64,000 nt of DNA, from assembly GCF_000002995.4 (NCBI RefSeq), contig NW_025062479.1:19092721-19156720 (forward strand). The letters are read 5' to 3'. Below the pieces are notes generated by a model. It had not been told where the DNA came from. It saw only the letters and a program-made list of their open reading frames with translations, and did not search any database. A program made the position numbers and the translations under genes. Position 1 is the first letter of the stretch; each line of letters begins with the position of its first letter. Positions 11,701 through 24,483 of this stretch are shown here, one piece after another. This DNA is from Brugia malayi. Its lineage: Eukaryota; Nematoda; Chromadorea; Rhabditida; Onchocercidae.

Positions 11701-14700
11701 CAGCTCAGAACTTTAAATGTTATTGAGTAAAATCACAGTTCCATATTTTCGGTGAAATGTTGAGTGAAAAATAAATGAAATCAGTGAAAGCAAACAGAAA
11801 ATATTTACAACTCGCAGCTCACCAGAAGTAGAGAATATGCCAACATATTCATTTCTAACCTAAGCTAGATATAATGTCATTACACCATTTATTCATCTGG
11901 ATGAAATCGGATTCAGCAGCTGCCTACAACAACACAAAAAAAAAAGAAAAAAAAATGCTGCAAAAAAGGCAAAAAACAAAAATTAAACAATTCTTCACTT
12001 TTTTTTTTCAGAAAAAAGGCAGGCAGATTTTGATTTCTTTATGTGCCAATTAATTGCTGTATATACAATGGTTTTTTCAGGGCCTCCAATTTTCAAGCAG
12101 ATTGGAAACACAGATTTTATAGTGAAGTTACACTAACTTAAGACACTTGAAGCAACTTAGAATAAATGATTTCTTAGGCAAACATGACATACTTTATTAA
12201 CCATCGTATATTCGTAGTTTTCTTCAGTAATATGGTAATAAGCCAGGACTCAGTGGATGAGTAAAAAAAAAAAAAAACAAATTTCAAATAAGATTGATTC
12301 CCGTATGCTTACTATTGTATTTACTTTGCTAACATGTAATTACACATCAAAAAGAGAATCTAGCCAATGAAAAAGCTAAGATGATGTGATAGTGAGAGGT
12401 TTGTAATGACAAACTAGAATGAATACATACCGTAAGATTTGGTTTTGGAAAATTTATTTTGGAAAAAACGGAAAACATATCACGATAAAAACGGAAAACA
12501 TATCACGATGTGCTTTGGTTTTGTAAATTATACAAGCAAACACATACCGATGGATTTAAATGAGTAGAGTGTTCCGATGACTGTCTGATATCACACTGTT
12601 GTGAGTTATTTAGAACAGTTTCCATGATATTCTGAGAAGCATGTTGTGGGTTGTCAGTGCTATCCAACCATTCTAAAGTGGAAAAGAATGAGTCCTGAGG
12701 ATAAGATCGAGTAGTTTGGCTGGTCAATTCCACTGCTTCTTCCTTTGTTGATTTATGTTGTTCCACGACGTATTTCTGTGGAGGAAGTGGTTTTTTCGGA
12801 AGATTTTGTTGATTTAACTTATGATTGCAAAGACCAAGATGCCGTACAATTGCATCTGAAAACAAGAAGTACAAGAAATAAGATCTGCGGAAAAATAGTT
12901 AGATAAATAAATAAACCGGAGATATAAAATTTAAAATAGATGAAAACACACCAAATTCGTCAGGTCCGGATACCAGCAGCATTTTTGAGATCGGTTTTGG
13001 TTCATAACTAAGAATTGCTGGTGGATCTCGCACATTAAATCCTCTGTCAAGTTCATCAATTTTCAACTGCAAACCAACCCTTAAATTGCAAAAATTTATT
13101 GTTCCTTCTGAGTAATTTCTCTCAACTTCAAAGTCCCGTTTCCTATTGTCGTAAGAAGAAAAAATTTCCAGCTTTATTTACAAAATTTCGCTGAACAAAA
13201 TAGTTCTAGTCATGAAGACAGTAATAGTAAAATGTAATTTTCCCAGAAAAATTATTCACATCTCCTTTACTTCCTCTGAGCCTTTCATTCACATATGTCA
13301 GTAAATAGTTCTTGCAAGAAAGAATTATAGAATTGTATTTTTCGAAAGAGTTGTAATCAAATCAGAATCTTAAATCCTATCAATATTTATTCAGATACAC
13401 TACAGAAAAAATAAAACCATAAATTAATAAAACCGACTCTCCACACAAATTGCATATAAGTAACTATACCAAAGATAGTATCCATAAAAAAAATGCTGTT
13501 CAGAAAAAGTTCAGTTTCTTCACTTTATGCTATCTTACACTCACTGCATGCATAGTTTTCCTTCTTGTATTTGCTAAATAAGATGAGTTGTAAAACTGAA
13601 AACGTGATGACTCGATCTCTGCAGTATTTCAGGAACTTTCAGTCTTTCGGTTTATAAACTCTTCCACAGGCAATTAGAATAGGTGCAAGCGCCTTTCCTC
13701 ATGGGTTCTATTTATTATTTACCTATATTAAATCAATAAATTCAGGTTTCATAGCAATACAACTGAGTTAAGAGAGAAAAGAAATCTATTGGAAAAAACA
13801 AAATAATTTCATAATATGTTTAACTAATCAAAATATTTTGTGTGCTGAAATACCTCGTAATAATTAAATTTATAGCATAGAAATTGTACTGTGAAAACTG
13901 TTTCATTTAAAATATTTCTAAGTCAAATAATTCATAAAATGAATATAAAATAAATGTTTTGATGTTCATTATAATGAATCATTTATGCAAATCGCCTCAT
14001 TATTTCCTATAAACAAGCATATATTCAACGGTTAAAATACCGTAAATCAATAGTAGATCTGATAACAAAGCTTATATTTAGTGACTGTTCTAACCAGCTC
14101 TATCTTCATATATCTGTCATTTTTCTTCTTAAAAATGTAAAAATTTTCATCCATATTTACATCATTCTTTTTGTAAACCAAGCCCACTACTATAAAGAGT
14201 TAGGATCATCGACAAGGATCACTATTATAACAGCGTCTTTGGATTCGGTTCAACTCAGCGCTACAATCTATACCCTATCAATCCCCACTAAGCGATAGCA
14301 ACAATCAAATTCCTATCAAATCTTGGCTCCGAGAACAATGAAGAACAATTTAGCCATCTACTCCAACTGCAATATTTTCTAATGACTAGCTAATAAAACC
14401 AATCAATAAAACTTTCATCACAAATATTCATTTGTACCAAACATCAATAAAATTTTCTCGACAAAATCTGCTCCTTAATATTCAAGATACTGCATAAAAT
14501 AGTATGGTATTTTAAGGAAAGAAGAGTGAATCAAAAGTGCACCTAAAACTAGCGTCCTTTTCTCTGCTTTGCAAAAGATAATAGATATGAACAAGCCAAA
14601 GAAGAATTATGCTAGAGATGGATAAATTAAAAAAAGCTCTCAAAACGAAGCAAGATTTACTTACCTCAACGACACTCCAAATCTCGAATCGTCAGACTGA

Positions 14701-17700
14701 CGATCAAGATCACCAAGATTAAATTCCAACATGTGAGTATTTGGGTCAATAAAATTAGCATGAAAGCTCAATGAAAACATCAAATGCTGCTGCATTCGAT
14801 TTTGCATCTTTGTCAATCGTGCATGATAAACAATTACCTAGAAATTAATATTGATAAAAAAATTTAAAATTAACCACAAATTTGGAAGTTCGTTTTTGTT
14901 TGATATTAACAGCTGGTTTTGAGAACAAATAGAAAATACAGGATTTCTTCCGCAGATTAATCCGTAGATAAATTAAAATTTTGTCAAAAAATTTTCCATG
15001 TTCTTGAAATCTGTTTTCTTAAAAACTAATTTACACTTTCTCACTCACATAAAGAACTAAAATGAAGCTGTTAGAAATTATTCCAATCTTAACAAATACT
15101 CTAAGATAACTCACCTGCACATCATCACCAACTGGAATATCTCCTAATGGAAGATCTACTAAAAACGATTCAGGAACTTCGAAAGACCTAGAAAAATAAA
15201 TTCAAATTAGGAACCAAGTGAACCGGAAAGGGAAATAGAAAACCCTTTTACCTCTTGATTTATCTTTTCAGTCATTGGTAATTGTTGGGATTAGCATTCT
15301 GTATTTAGGAGAATGACATAGCTGATATATCATTAAATTGGGATGTAAAATTCAAACATTTAAAATTTTCATGTATAACAAAAAATAAAGAAAAAAGTTA
15401 GTAAAAAAAGTAAAAGCGGAAAGCAATCAATTCCCCAGTTCTGGGTCCTACAAATTTTCCAAAACAGAGAATAAAGATGGAAAGCGCACATTGTCAAGAT
15501 CATTTTGACATATTCTATTTCACTTGATTAATGGAACTACACAATGGGCATCTAACTCCTAGTACTCACAGTGTCAACCATTTTAATTCTATGTAGTGGT
15601 AAAATTATAGGTTGAACTATTTACTTCAATCACAGATGGTCCATATAAAGACGCTAGTGAGTCATATCGAAGTGAGTTCATGAGGAACAAACATGATTCA
15701 ACAGTTCTCACACTCTTACACTTTCTTTTCTCCAGCATCAGATATTAATGTCTAGAAAAAATGGTATACATGGAGGAAAACTGAGGAAAGAAAAAAAAAA
15801 AAAAAAAAAAAAAATCGGAGCTTAACGAACACAGTGTCACTGACAAACAGAAATTCCTTTAATCATTTAACCATTACTTTAATTCTTCATAGCTTTTGCA
15901 GGTGGACCACACTTTCGTACCACCAGCATAGACATCAGCAAATGGTCGACAACCGCTTCGAACTCGATTAAACAGTGGCACAGGTGAGATCAGTAGTGAC
16001 TGAAGTACTACCCGCCTATTGTGAACTATCTATAAATATTTTTCGACAAAAAAATGAAAAATAAAAAAAAAAAAACAGAAATTATTAAGCAATGCTTCTA
16101 ATATATTTCGAGATTTATTTTATTGGTCTGTAACACCGAATTTTCTGAAACATGGAGAATGGTATTGAAAAAAGTCGCTGACGAACTAACATGCGAATTT
16201 CAGAACCCTACAGAATGGAATGAAAAAATTAAGTTTTTGAAGCAATATTTAAACTTCATTTCGAATAAAAAGCATACAAGAATTCAAAGAAACTTACTGC
16301 AAATAAATCAGATGAGTTCATAGAAACAACTGTTTTTACTATATCAAGCTGACGATGGTAAGATGGCGGAAGATTTGGTGGTTGTCTTTTGGTACAAATT
16401 AACTCCAGTGCTGACAGTGGCCTTGGAACAAGTCGAGCATATAATAACAGAGTCGCTGCTACCAATAAACACTGAACTAAAAAAAATATTTTCAATTACT
16501 ATAAGTGAGAAGCATACACGCGAACTTGTTTTGTTCATACACTGATCATTTAGAAATACTAAATATCGAAAGGTAAGATGCTACAAGTTGCAAAATAAAA
16601 CGATTTAGAACTCATCAGAAATATTTACCTTCAGGACCAGTAACCAAAATAAAATTTGTTTCCTTTTGCTTCAAAAATAAAACCATATTCCTGCAGAGAT
16701 TCAACAAAAAGTTCACAGTGGGTGTTAAACCACTTCCAACAGCCGGTAAAGGCGTTTCTACCAGATGACCATAATCACACCGCAAATGCCTAAATTCCAA
16801 ACCGCAAAATATTATTTAAGAATATACCAATTATATAGAGAAAAATACAATTTTCATTCATAGGTAATCAAAAATATTATATAATGACAGCATCACCGAA
16901 ATCTTAAGTTTGTAGATCTATAAACTGCAAAATGATCACCAAAGGTTTTATAAACATCAAGAACAGTTACAAGCTCAAGTCAAGATCACAAAAATTCTAG
17001 ACTGCAGACATGCTGTCATTATGAAAACTGCAGTACAGTTTATCTCATCATTATGCAGATCCATCTTTCTCTATCCAATCAATCCTTTCAAAAAAGAAAA
17101 CCCACCGATTTGATAAATTATAAATTGTGAACTGTCCTCGAGCTTGATCCATAATATGAGCCCGCATTGTCTCTTCAGCCTGTGCAATTAGTGCTTCAGG
17201 TATACAGTCAGCAAGTGGCGCTATTACTAAACGAGATGTAACAAAGGTTATATCTGGTCCTCGATTACCATAAGTCGACTGAAATTTTCAAATTAAGGAA
17301 ATAAACTTTTATTAAAATTCGTGAAAACGTTTTGGTTTCATCTTCCAAAAATAAAAGCTCAAAAGAGGCTCCATTTATGCTCCAAACCAAACTAAATAAA
17401 ACGAAATAAAAATGAAGCTTCCTCGCAAAGTAATTTCTGAGGATCTTTTAGTTAAATTCCTCAAACAAGCACAAAAGACGGATAAACATACTTGTACTGT
17501 TTGCGCAACAGCGGCCGTTTTGTCTTTGATATTCTTGAACCAAGAGATGCTCTGTCCCTTAATGGCACCAAGAACAGCGGAAGCTTGCTGCGCTGTCTGC
17601 TCCTAATAATTCAGCAATTAATCCTCACATGATTTGACAATAACAATTAATAAAAGTAACTGAGCTAATTAAAATACTAGAAAGCAATTTTTACAGAAAT

Positions 17701-20700
17701 GAACAATAAAGAAGTGATGCCAATTTAAATTTCTATAGTCTTATGCATATTTACAGAACATACGTAATCATTTTTTCGCAGCGTTGAAGGTGACCGCTTT
17801 GATATATTTGGTTTCGATGATTTTCCACGTTCATTTACAGATGGTTCGATTTGTGACTGACCTGGAAAACAAGTGATTCAAGTCGCAATTTCAGAAATAA
17901 GAATTTGATTCGTCTTACTAATAAAATTTTATATATTAACTAGAGCTTGCGAGTACATAAATAATAAAATGTTTATATTTTTTATGGAATCCTAAAAAAA
18001 TCGTCAAAAACCCTAAAAAATGAACTGAAGAATGTGAAGAGAAAATTAATGGGAAAGAACTTTGGAAAGTTAGGCAAAAATTAAGTCACAGATTGAAACA
18101 TAATAAATTTATGTATAAAGATAAACTTTAATGTATAAACTCTTCACCACAAATTATTTTACTATAGCATCAAACAGTTTAATAACTTGAATGGATTTGT
18201 CCAACAGGCTTAAATATTAAATGGTCCCTTTTAATTCGCCCACAAATCTTAAATTTATTTTAATAAATGCAAAATTACTTTACGATATATTTTCTAATAC
18301 ACTATTAATGAATTTGTATGAGATTTTAAAAGCAACAACATTTATAAAGGACAGATTCTGATGATGTCAGTTGGCTACCTCTTTCTTATTTAACGTTTAC
18401 TGGTTGGTTTTTTGAGGACGAAAGTAATTTGTTACTAAGACGAAAAAGTTGATACCTGAAGAACAGCATGTTGATAATTGAAGCAGTTCCAGGTTTTCAA
18501 CAGGTTTCGAAAGATCTATACTTAATGCTGTGGCAAGCGCTTCAACTCGTTCACATAAATCCTCCATATTTGGGCGTTCTCTTGGATCTACTCGCAGTGT
18601 TGCTTCTAAAAACAGGGGTAAAAAATCAAGAGAATAAACAGGTGAGGTAATATAAATGAGCATTTAATCGATCTTGAAACGATATGTGGTGCAATTCAAA
18701 AATATTCAATATGAAACGGAAAGTCTAGCTGCAAAAGCGTATGATGACCTGGAAGTTAGTTAAGTTCCCTGAATTTAAGCAAGAGTTGAAAGTTTGAATT
18801 TGCTTTTCAAGCAAAGTATTAAGTCCAGTAAAATATCTTAAAATGAAAAACAACTTCGGAGTGTTCAGGCCTAAACTAGGTTAAATATAATTGCAAGTAA
18901 TTTGAGATAGATGCATTGAAAATTTCGAAGTTCATATATTTCTGTCTTATACACCCAGAAATGCATATGCCTTCATTAAAAACACGAAGTTTCAAAGTTA
19001 ATGAAAAATAAAACCAACGAATAAATGGATTCAACAAGGCATATTCAGTTTCTATATCAGGGAGTGAATATTTTGCATTAATAATACGAAGTTTCGCACT
19101 GTCTTCAAATGGATGTTTTCTGTAGCAAAGATAATATAGTACACATCCAAGAGCCTAAAATACAATTGATTAGAGACCTAAAATAAAATAAAATTCAACT
19201 GCCAGGAATGAGTCTCACCTTTTCCGAACACTCTATAAAATCACACATGACACTTGTTTAGAAATCTCCTTTTTAAATGTTGGACAGTTAATCAAATCAA
19301 CGACTGCCTTCACTGACGAATCAAAACTCTTACAATTAAATAACAGACAATAAGTTCACTTACCCAAACATCCTGAGCTGGACCTACTGGGAAATTCGAA
19401 TACATATCCAATGATTCTGGTGCTCTGTACATTGGAGTCGTGTGCCGAGCTAACTAAATGTTCCGAAATTTGAAGAAAATTTAAAAGCTCTCTCGAATTA
19501 AAAGCAATATGGAATAGTTTTTTAGCTATTTTTTAGAAAAAAGCATATAAGTATTATATAACCACAAAAACTTATAAAACCACATTACAAAAAACCATAT
19601 AAATAATTCAATAAAAACTTGAAAATACAACCTCCTCTTCGAGCTTTGCTCGTTGTAAAGCAGACCATGTTTCATCTGGTGTTACAACTTCTGTTGTTGC
19701 ACTTCCGAAGTCACATAGTTTCACATAACCATATGCATCAATAAGCAAATTTTCAATCTGAACTGAACAGTTAATATTTCTTATAACATACAATATCCTG
19801 AACAAACACCGTTCTTGCAAATACAAACAATATTTTTTTGTGAATAAAAACAACAAACCATCCCATTCCTAACAGCAAAACTCTGAAAATGATAAATATA
19901 ATCCTGTTATTTCCTTATTACTATTCATTTATTAAAAACTACTATCTACTACCATTTATTTACTATTTATCTATTGAAAACTACATCAAAACAAAATGTA
20001 AAACGATTCTTGAAATGCACTATAAGAGAAATGTCTGCAAAAAAACCTTCATATCTCTATGTGTTATGGATGGTTTTCTTGCATGCATTTGTTTAATAGC
20101 ACTGCAAGCAGCATAAAAAATCTTCAGCACCTGCCCAATTGACAATGGACCTTTTTGGATGAGCTCGATCACGCTTCCTGAAATGGAGTTAGTTATTTCA
20201 TTTGAACAAGGCATTGCATTTGACTTAGATTAATATCAGGAAAATTGGAATCATTTAGAGAGCAAATACTTATGATCATAGGGCTGAAGAGTTGTGGAGA
20301 TGCAGATTGTCCGTAGAAAAAATGCAACATAAAACATTGAGCTTCACAATTTTGGAAAATAAAAAACTAGGAAATAATAAGTGAATAAAGATTACCTGGA
20401 CAAAGTTCAGTCAAAAGAAGAAATTCAGCTCGACCATGACCGCTCTCCTGTGGACTTAGTTGAGCCGCCTGCACAAAATGCAAAACTGATTGAAGACTAG
20501 TTAGCTGAAATTACTATTTCAGCGAGGTGAAAGTAGAGATTGACAGCAGTATACATCAACTGATTGAATGTGAGAGCTCCATAAATTTACAACACTTCCT
20601 ATATAGTGCCTACTTGACGCTTATCTGTGACACCAATAACCTTACCTTTCTGTTTAAATGAAAAAAGTCCCTAAGATATAATGTATAATAGAGCGAAATA

Positions 20701-21380
20701 ATCAGACTCGGTTTAGTTCCAAAGGTAATTAACTTGAACTGGTGTAATTTGTGGGACCGAGTCATAAAAACATTACCTCTCGCAAAAAACCGATTTCCTT
20801 TAAGATGGCTTTGACAGCTTCACCATCTGCAGCTAGTTGTCGCTTCAAAGCGAACCAATTACCTCGTGCATCTTGGGCCGAAAATACTAATGCATAACCA
20901 CCTAAAATAAATATGAGATTTAAATGCATAAATAAGCCAAAAAAAAAAAAATAATAAATATGAAAAATTTTGTTTTAATAACCAACGCCGAACGGTTATT
21001 GACAATATGATCTATATGGCAAGGTTAAACATTCAGTTTCTCATAAAAAGGTCCAATCATGGACACATCTCCGCCGCTCGAAAGATTATCGCTGGTTTGC
21101 AATACTTTTACCCTACGAATCGCAGTCTCTCTGGCCTGCTCGTCTTCTGAAACCTTAGATGTTACCACCACTCCAAAGTCCGAATTCGGCCTCTTGCCAT
21201 AAGCAAAGTTTGAAATCCAACGTAAAGTAACGAACCTTCAGCAATTAAAGAACGAATTTTCAGCCTTAATCCGCCAATCTCAACGTTCGTACCCACAAGG
21301 GGATGATCCAATTTACCGATAACGTTTACTGATGCCGTCTGCGACAAATAATTAAATGCTGACCGGAACAACTCAGTCAT
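8763..21380 (-). CDS. gak: Cyclin-G-associated kinase / auxilin (GAK): kinase, PTEN-C2-like, J domain
   Basis: Exons: 21236-21380, 20777-20901, 20646-20670, 20396-20485, 20047-20177, 19632-19757, 19364-19453, 19019-19154, 18456-18605, 17764-17861, 17492-17602, 17106-17278, 16629-16789, 16298-16476, 15878-16029, 15115-15187, 14665-14837, 12952-13079, 12548-12855, 10981-11164, (optional 10839-10901), 10433-10588, 10081-10233, 9833-9925, 9439-9581, 9228-9356, 8763-8909; 1192 residues, or 1213 with the optional exon. The kinase (about 31-310) is intact: EGGYALVF loop, FALKRQ lysine, THRDMKIENLL, CDFGSATTE, YRAPES. PTEN/C2-like part about 409-713, then a low-complexity DPF-bearing linker, then a C-terminal J domain with WTNGKERNIRALL and HPDK. 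Family role: phosphorylates AP2/AP1 mu subunits and recruits Hsc70 to uncoat clathrin vesicles. Intron phases agree throughout. Confidence 0.93.
10000..10910. repeat. Diverged duplication of exon plus intron within GAK
   Basis: The stretch at about 10010-10170 resembles about 10740-10905. Both contain CTCATATT, then GTTCAAGTAAAAA, TTCACAG/TTTAAAT-CTAATTT, TAACAA-CTTTTCAGTG, then TCAGAAAATGGATCA and GAAGCCATAAC in the same order and spacing. The copy spans an exon (minus strand) and the intron beyond it, so it is a genomic duplication and not retroposition. Confidence 0.75.
10839..10901 (-). other. gak: Phase-compatible duplicated DPF exon of GAK (possibly cassette)
   Basis: A 63-nt segment bounded by AATAG and GTAATA. 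It encodes MASILEMEIDPFSGFLLCLK and is phase 1 at both ends, so it can be included or skipped without a frameshift. It is a diverged copy of the 3' part of the exon at 10081-10233 (MASTSEMNTDPFSEFLVCTK). DPF is the motif that binds the AP2 alpha ear. Confidence 0.55.
12464..12509. repeat. 23-bp tandem duplication in a GAK intron
   Basis: Two copies of AAAACGGAAAACATATCACG plus AT, at period 23, next to the 3' end of the GAK exon 12548-12855. Non-coding. Confidence 0.85.
20646..20670 (-). other. gak: Candidate 25-nt microexon of GAK
   Basis: Flanked by TCTTAG and GTAAGG. It enters in phase 0 after FLRE and leaves in phase 1, exactly what the next exon needs, and encodes GLFSFKQK before VLHFVQAAQLS. 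It sits where GAK/AAK1 kinases carry the beta4 'SGHPNIV' stretch, to which it is only weakly similar. Phase compatibility is the main support. Confidence 0.5.
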
Positions 21381-21972
21381 TCTGTAAATAATCACTAGTT
21401 CACCCTTCCAGTATTTGTCCTCATAGAATAGAATGTCAAGTGAACATAACGGAGCTAAAAGAACGCTCCTTCCAATCCACACCAACCCATCCCACAAGAA
21501 TCAGCTGCCCGAAGGAAGCAGACCATTACACTGGCTAATGGAGTCGCGACCCGTTCGGGCTTTATTACGTTTCTGAGCTGAAGTGTGTGGGTAGCTGGAA
21601 GTTATGGGTTGTTGGTTGTAGCCAGGATGACTTTTGCTATGACTGTCACAGAGATGCGACAGTGATAGAGCTAGATCGCATTAGTGCTGTGTCATTTTCA
21701 ACCCTCAATATCATCTCCACAGCATTCTTGGCTCATTTATCACTCTTTACTTTGTGTGGAGCTTTTCGTGCTTCTCCTATGTTGATACATTCTTCCATTA
21801 ACTCTGCCACTTCCTGTTATCTCTCGAATTTCATTTATGTTTATGCTTCTTTTTAAATAAATATATATATATAGTTCTTCTTAAAGTTTGAATATTCGAT
21901 TTATGTCACTAAGAGAGCAGGAATTGCATTTGATAAGTGATTACTGTATATGAAGACATGCTTTATTTCCAG
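21381..21972. promoter_or_regulatory. Shared upstream region of divergent GAK and CDC26
   Basis: 592 bp separates the two start codons, which are read outward, so both promoters or 5' leaders must lie here. The side nearest GAK is relatively GC-rich for this window; the side nearest CDC26 has an AT run (about 21855-21876). TTATTTCCAG directly precedes the CDC26 ATG and could be a spliced-leader acceptor. No core promoter motif can be assigned with certainty. Confidence 0.45.
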
Positions 21973-22259
21973 ATGTTGCGAAGACAACCGACCGAAATCG
22001 TGTTAAAACTGGAGGAAGTTGATGAGATGATAATGGAAATCAAGAAGCAGGCTGCTAGTGTACATTTTTTAAATGCTTAAGTTTGTGTTCGTTTAATGGG
22101 TGATAGATATTTTTTTATATGTTGCAGGAAGGTGAGGAAGTAGAAAAAGCCTTATCACAAACTGCTGTGCGATCGCGTATTGGTGCGCCGTCACCTCGAA
22201 TCCGAATGGCGCAAGCGACCGATGCTGCTACTTCGGGCAGCGACTCCACTTTGCCTTAA
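21973..22259 (+). CDS. cdc26: Anaphase-promoting complex subunit CDC26 (APC12)
   Basis: Two exons, 21973-22059 and 22128-22259, 72 residues. The N terminus MLRRQPTEIVLKLEEVDEM matches the CDC26 signature (MLRR-PT-LELKL--I), the segment that inserts into the CDC16/APC6 TPR groove and stabilises it. The remainder is charged, with a VRSRIG stretch resembling the -DRIGY- of animal CDC26, and ends in a Ser/Thr-rich tail. The length fits the family (about 60-85 residues). The intron is 68 nt with GTACAT...TTGCAG. The ATG immediately follows TTTCCAG, so the mRNA may be trans-spliced with a very short 5' UTR. An AATAAA at 22453-22458 lies about 195 nt after the stop. Too short for most ORF callers, and identified by its N-terminal motif. 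Confidence 0.88.
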
Positions 22260-22452
22260 CTTGGTGATACATCTTGCTTTTGTTCAGTGCTTTGACTTGG
22301 TAGATGACAATGGTCTGTGCGGTATTCTGATATTTGCCATTAAATTAGGTAATCCTACTGGGAAAAGAGATGATTTGGTGTATTCTACGATATTTAGACG
22401 ACATCCTCCTAAAACGCAGTAAAAGGATGAAGCTTAAAAGAATCACTCACTG

Positions 22453-22458
22453 AATAAA
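22453..22458 (+). terminator. Poly(A) signal candidate for CDC26
   Basis: AATAAA about 195 nt downstream of the CDC26 stop, the first canonical hexamer on that strand. Confidence 0.45.
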
Positions 22459-24230
22459 TAGTTGCGCATTCAAGGTAGTATGATTTTTATTTATTGATTG
22501 TTGGCATTTATCATACTTTCTAATCTTTGGAATACATCTTTAAATTTAAGTTGACGATACAAATGATTTTTCACGACCGCTGACCTTTTTCTTACATAAA
22601 ATTTCTTTTTATGTATTCTTAGTCATAATATTCTGACATTTGAATGTTGGATGTAAGTTTTTCGCAAGAAGGATGTTGTACAGTATTTGCTCAATAAAGG
22701 TTTTAAGCGATATTTGTGTTGCCTACTTTGTTTATAGGTTCAGGTTAGTCATAAACGGAATCAGGAAATTTCTTCGGTCATTTCATGATCTTTATTTGTA
22801 TTTATACTTTTCGTTTATTTGGCCATCAGATCTGCATACATATTTTCTTATTCTACTTCAATTTTTCATTAACTTATGCCCCTAAGCATATGAAATATTT
22901 CGGTGACGAATGAATTGTTGTCCATTGCATCACTGTTTTTAAGTTTTTTAACTTCCTGAAGTGTTTGGAGGATTTAAGCATTTCATGCACATTATGTATC
23001 AGGCTGATACTCAGCTTTTCTAAAAAATTCATTGGATATGCTTCCTTAAAAAATATTATATATTGAATGTGAGATCGCGGATCGTTTCATTTCCTTTGGA
23101 TACTAAATTAAGCAGTGACAAATAACAGAAATGCAAGATTATTGTTGTTTGATATTTCACGAGCAAGTGAAAATGAATCTTGTCGTTATTCTTTGAACGA
23201 TCAGGAGTTTGACTGGTGGCACCTTTACTTTAAATTTCATGTGGCATAAGAGAAAAATTCCTTCGAGGCGATCACTAATTTCCCCCCTGATTGTTCTTTT
23301 TATAATTTTCGACTTAGAGCGTGGATTTCAAATCCTTAATGTTAAAATCATGGACCAAATCCTTAATCTTAAAACCGTATTTCTAGCTTTAAACCATAAT
23401 TTATTGAAACAGGTGTAACCGCAATAGAAAAGTGCAAGTGTGGCGAAATAATCTCAGCAGTGTTTTATGCAACGTCTTCACACTGCTGTTCCTCAACAGC
23501 CTCTTTCTGTCTGTATATCAAGCTGTCAGATATTATCTTCTCCTTTCGCTTCATAAAGAGATGTGTAAGACCTGATTTGATGGATTTCCTCTTTTAACTT
23601 AATACTGATGCAAACAGGTGATCAAAAGTCCTCTATCATTTATGGTCAACGTCTAACAATGTCGAAAATATGGTACGACCATCGTCACGTTTGGAGGACG
23701 GTTCATATTTTTGAAATCCTCTCTAAAATAAGCGCTGCTTTGCAACAAATTCTTACCAATTCAAGGCTATGGAATCATTTCCCATTCTCAGTTTCCTAAA
23801 GTATTGTCTCTAATCCCAATTTGAATTATCTTCGACAGCAAGATTCCCATATTCTCACAGTGCATTCTTTCACTGAGTCAAATCAAACTAAAGTCATATG
23901 ATTATATGACTTCCCACTCTTATGTGTTAGAATAATAATATTGTGAACGTTTTTTAAAATCACTCCATAGGATTTCACATTTTTGAAACAAGACTCATTT
24001 GATTGGTCCATTAAATACATTTGATTTACTTTAATGTGAATTCACTCCTTCCTGATTACCAAGACGTCAGAATATGCAAAATTAGAATAGAAAACTCTTC
24101 CTAAGCGAGAAAATCAAAGAGAAATCAAATTTACAATAAAAATGAAGAAACGAAAGAATAGACAAGTAAATAGTGCTTTTTTCAAGGAAATACTTAAATT
24201 TCCGAAGGTACGCTCTGAAGACAATTCGTA

Positions 24231-24305
24231 CTTCTATTCCCTACCTCTATTCCCTAAACTTGACAGAAATAAAAACTTCTATTCCCTAAACTTGACAGAA
24301 TAAAA
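24231..24305. repeat. Short tandem repeat downstream of IWR1
   Basis: CTATTCCCTA occurs three times (from 24234, 24247 and 24279). The last two copies continue through AACTTGACAGAA-TAAAAA at period 32, and the first spacing is 13. This is slippage-type duplication in the intergenic flank. Confidence 0.85.
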
Positions 24306-24483
24306 AGCAACTTTAAAAACAAATCGGTCCCAAAAATTAGCAAGGGGATTTCATGTACTTTTAGCTGTAGTTTTAAAGCACCATGTCTATCATATATGAA
24401 ATGAGATTTAACAAATTTCAAACCGAACCAAAGTCCAGTAAATGACACACACAAAATACAAAAAATTATGCAATACTGCTTCA

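Larger units (their letters stand above)
22260..24483. other. Intergenic between CDC26 and IWR1 3' ends
   Basis: Convergent 3' flanks of about 2.2 kb. Several open frames of 60-80 codons exist (for example near 22640, 23209 and 23608) but none shows splice context, family motifs or a nearby partner exon. I see nothing functional apart from the small tandem repeat at 24231-24305. Confidence 0.5.

Noticed and set aside
16123..16545. + strand ORFs opposite GAK exons
   Set aside because: Antisense shadows of the GAK exon 16298-16476, which has correct phase and family similarity.
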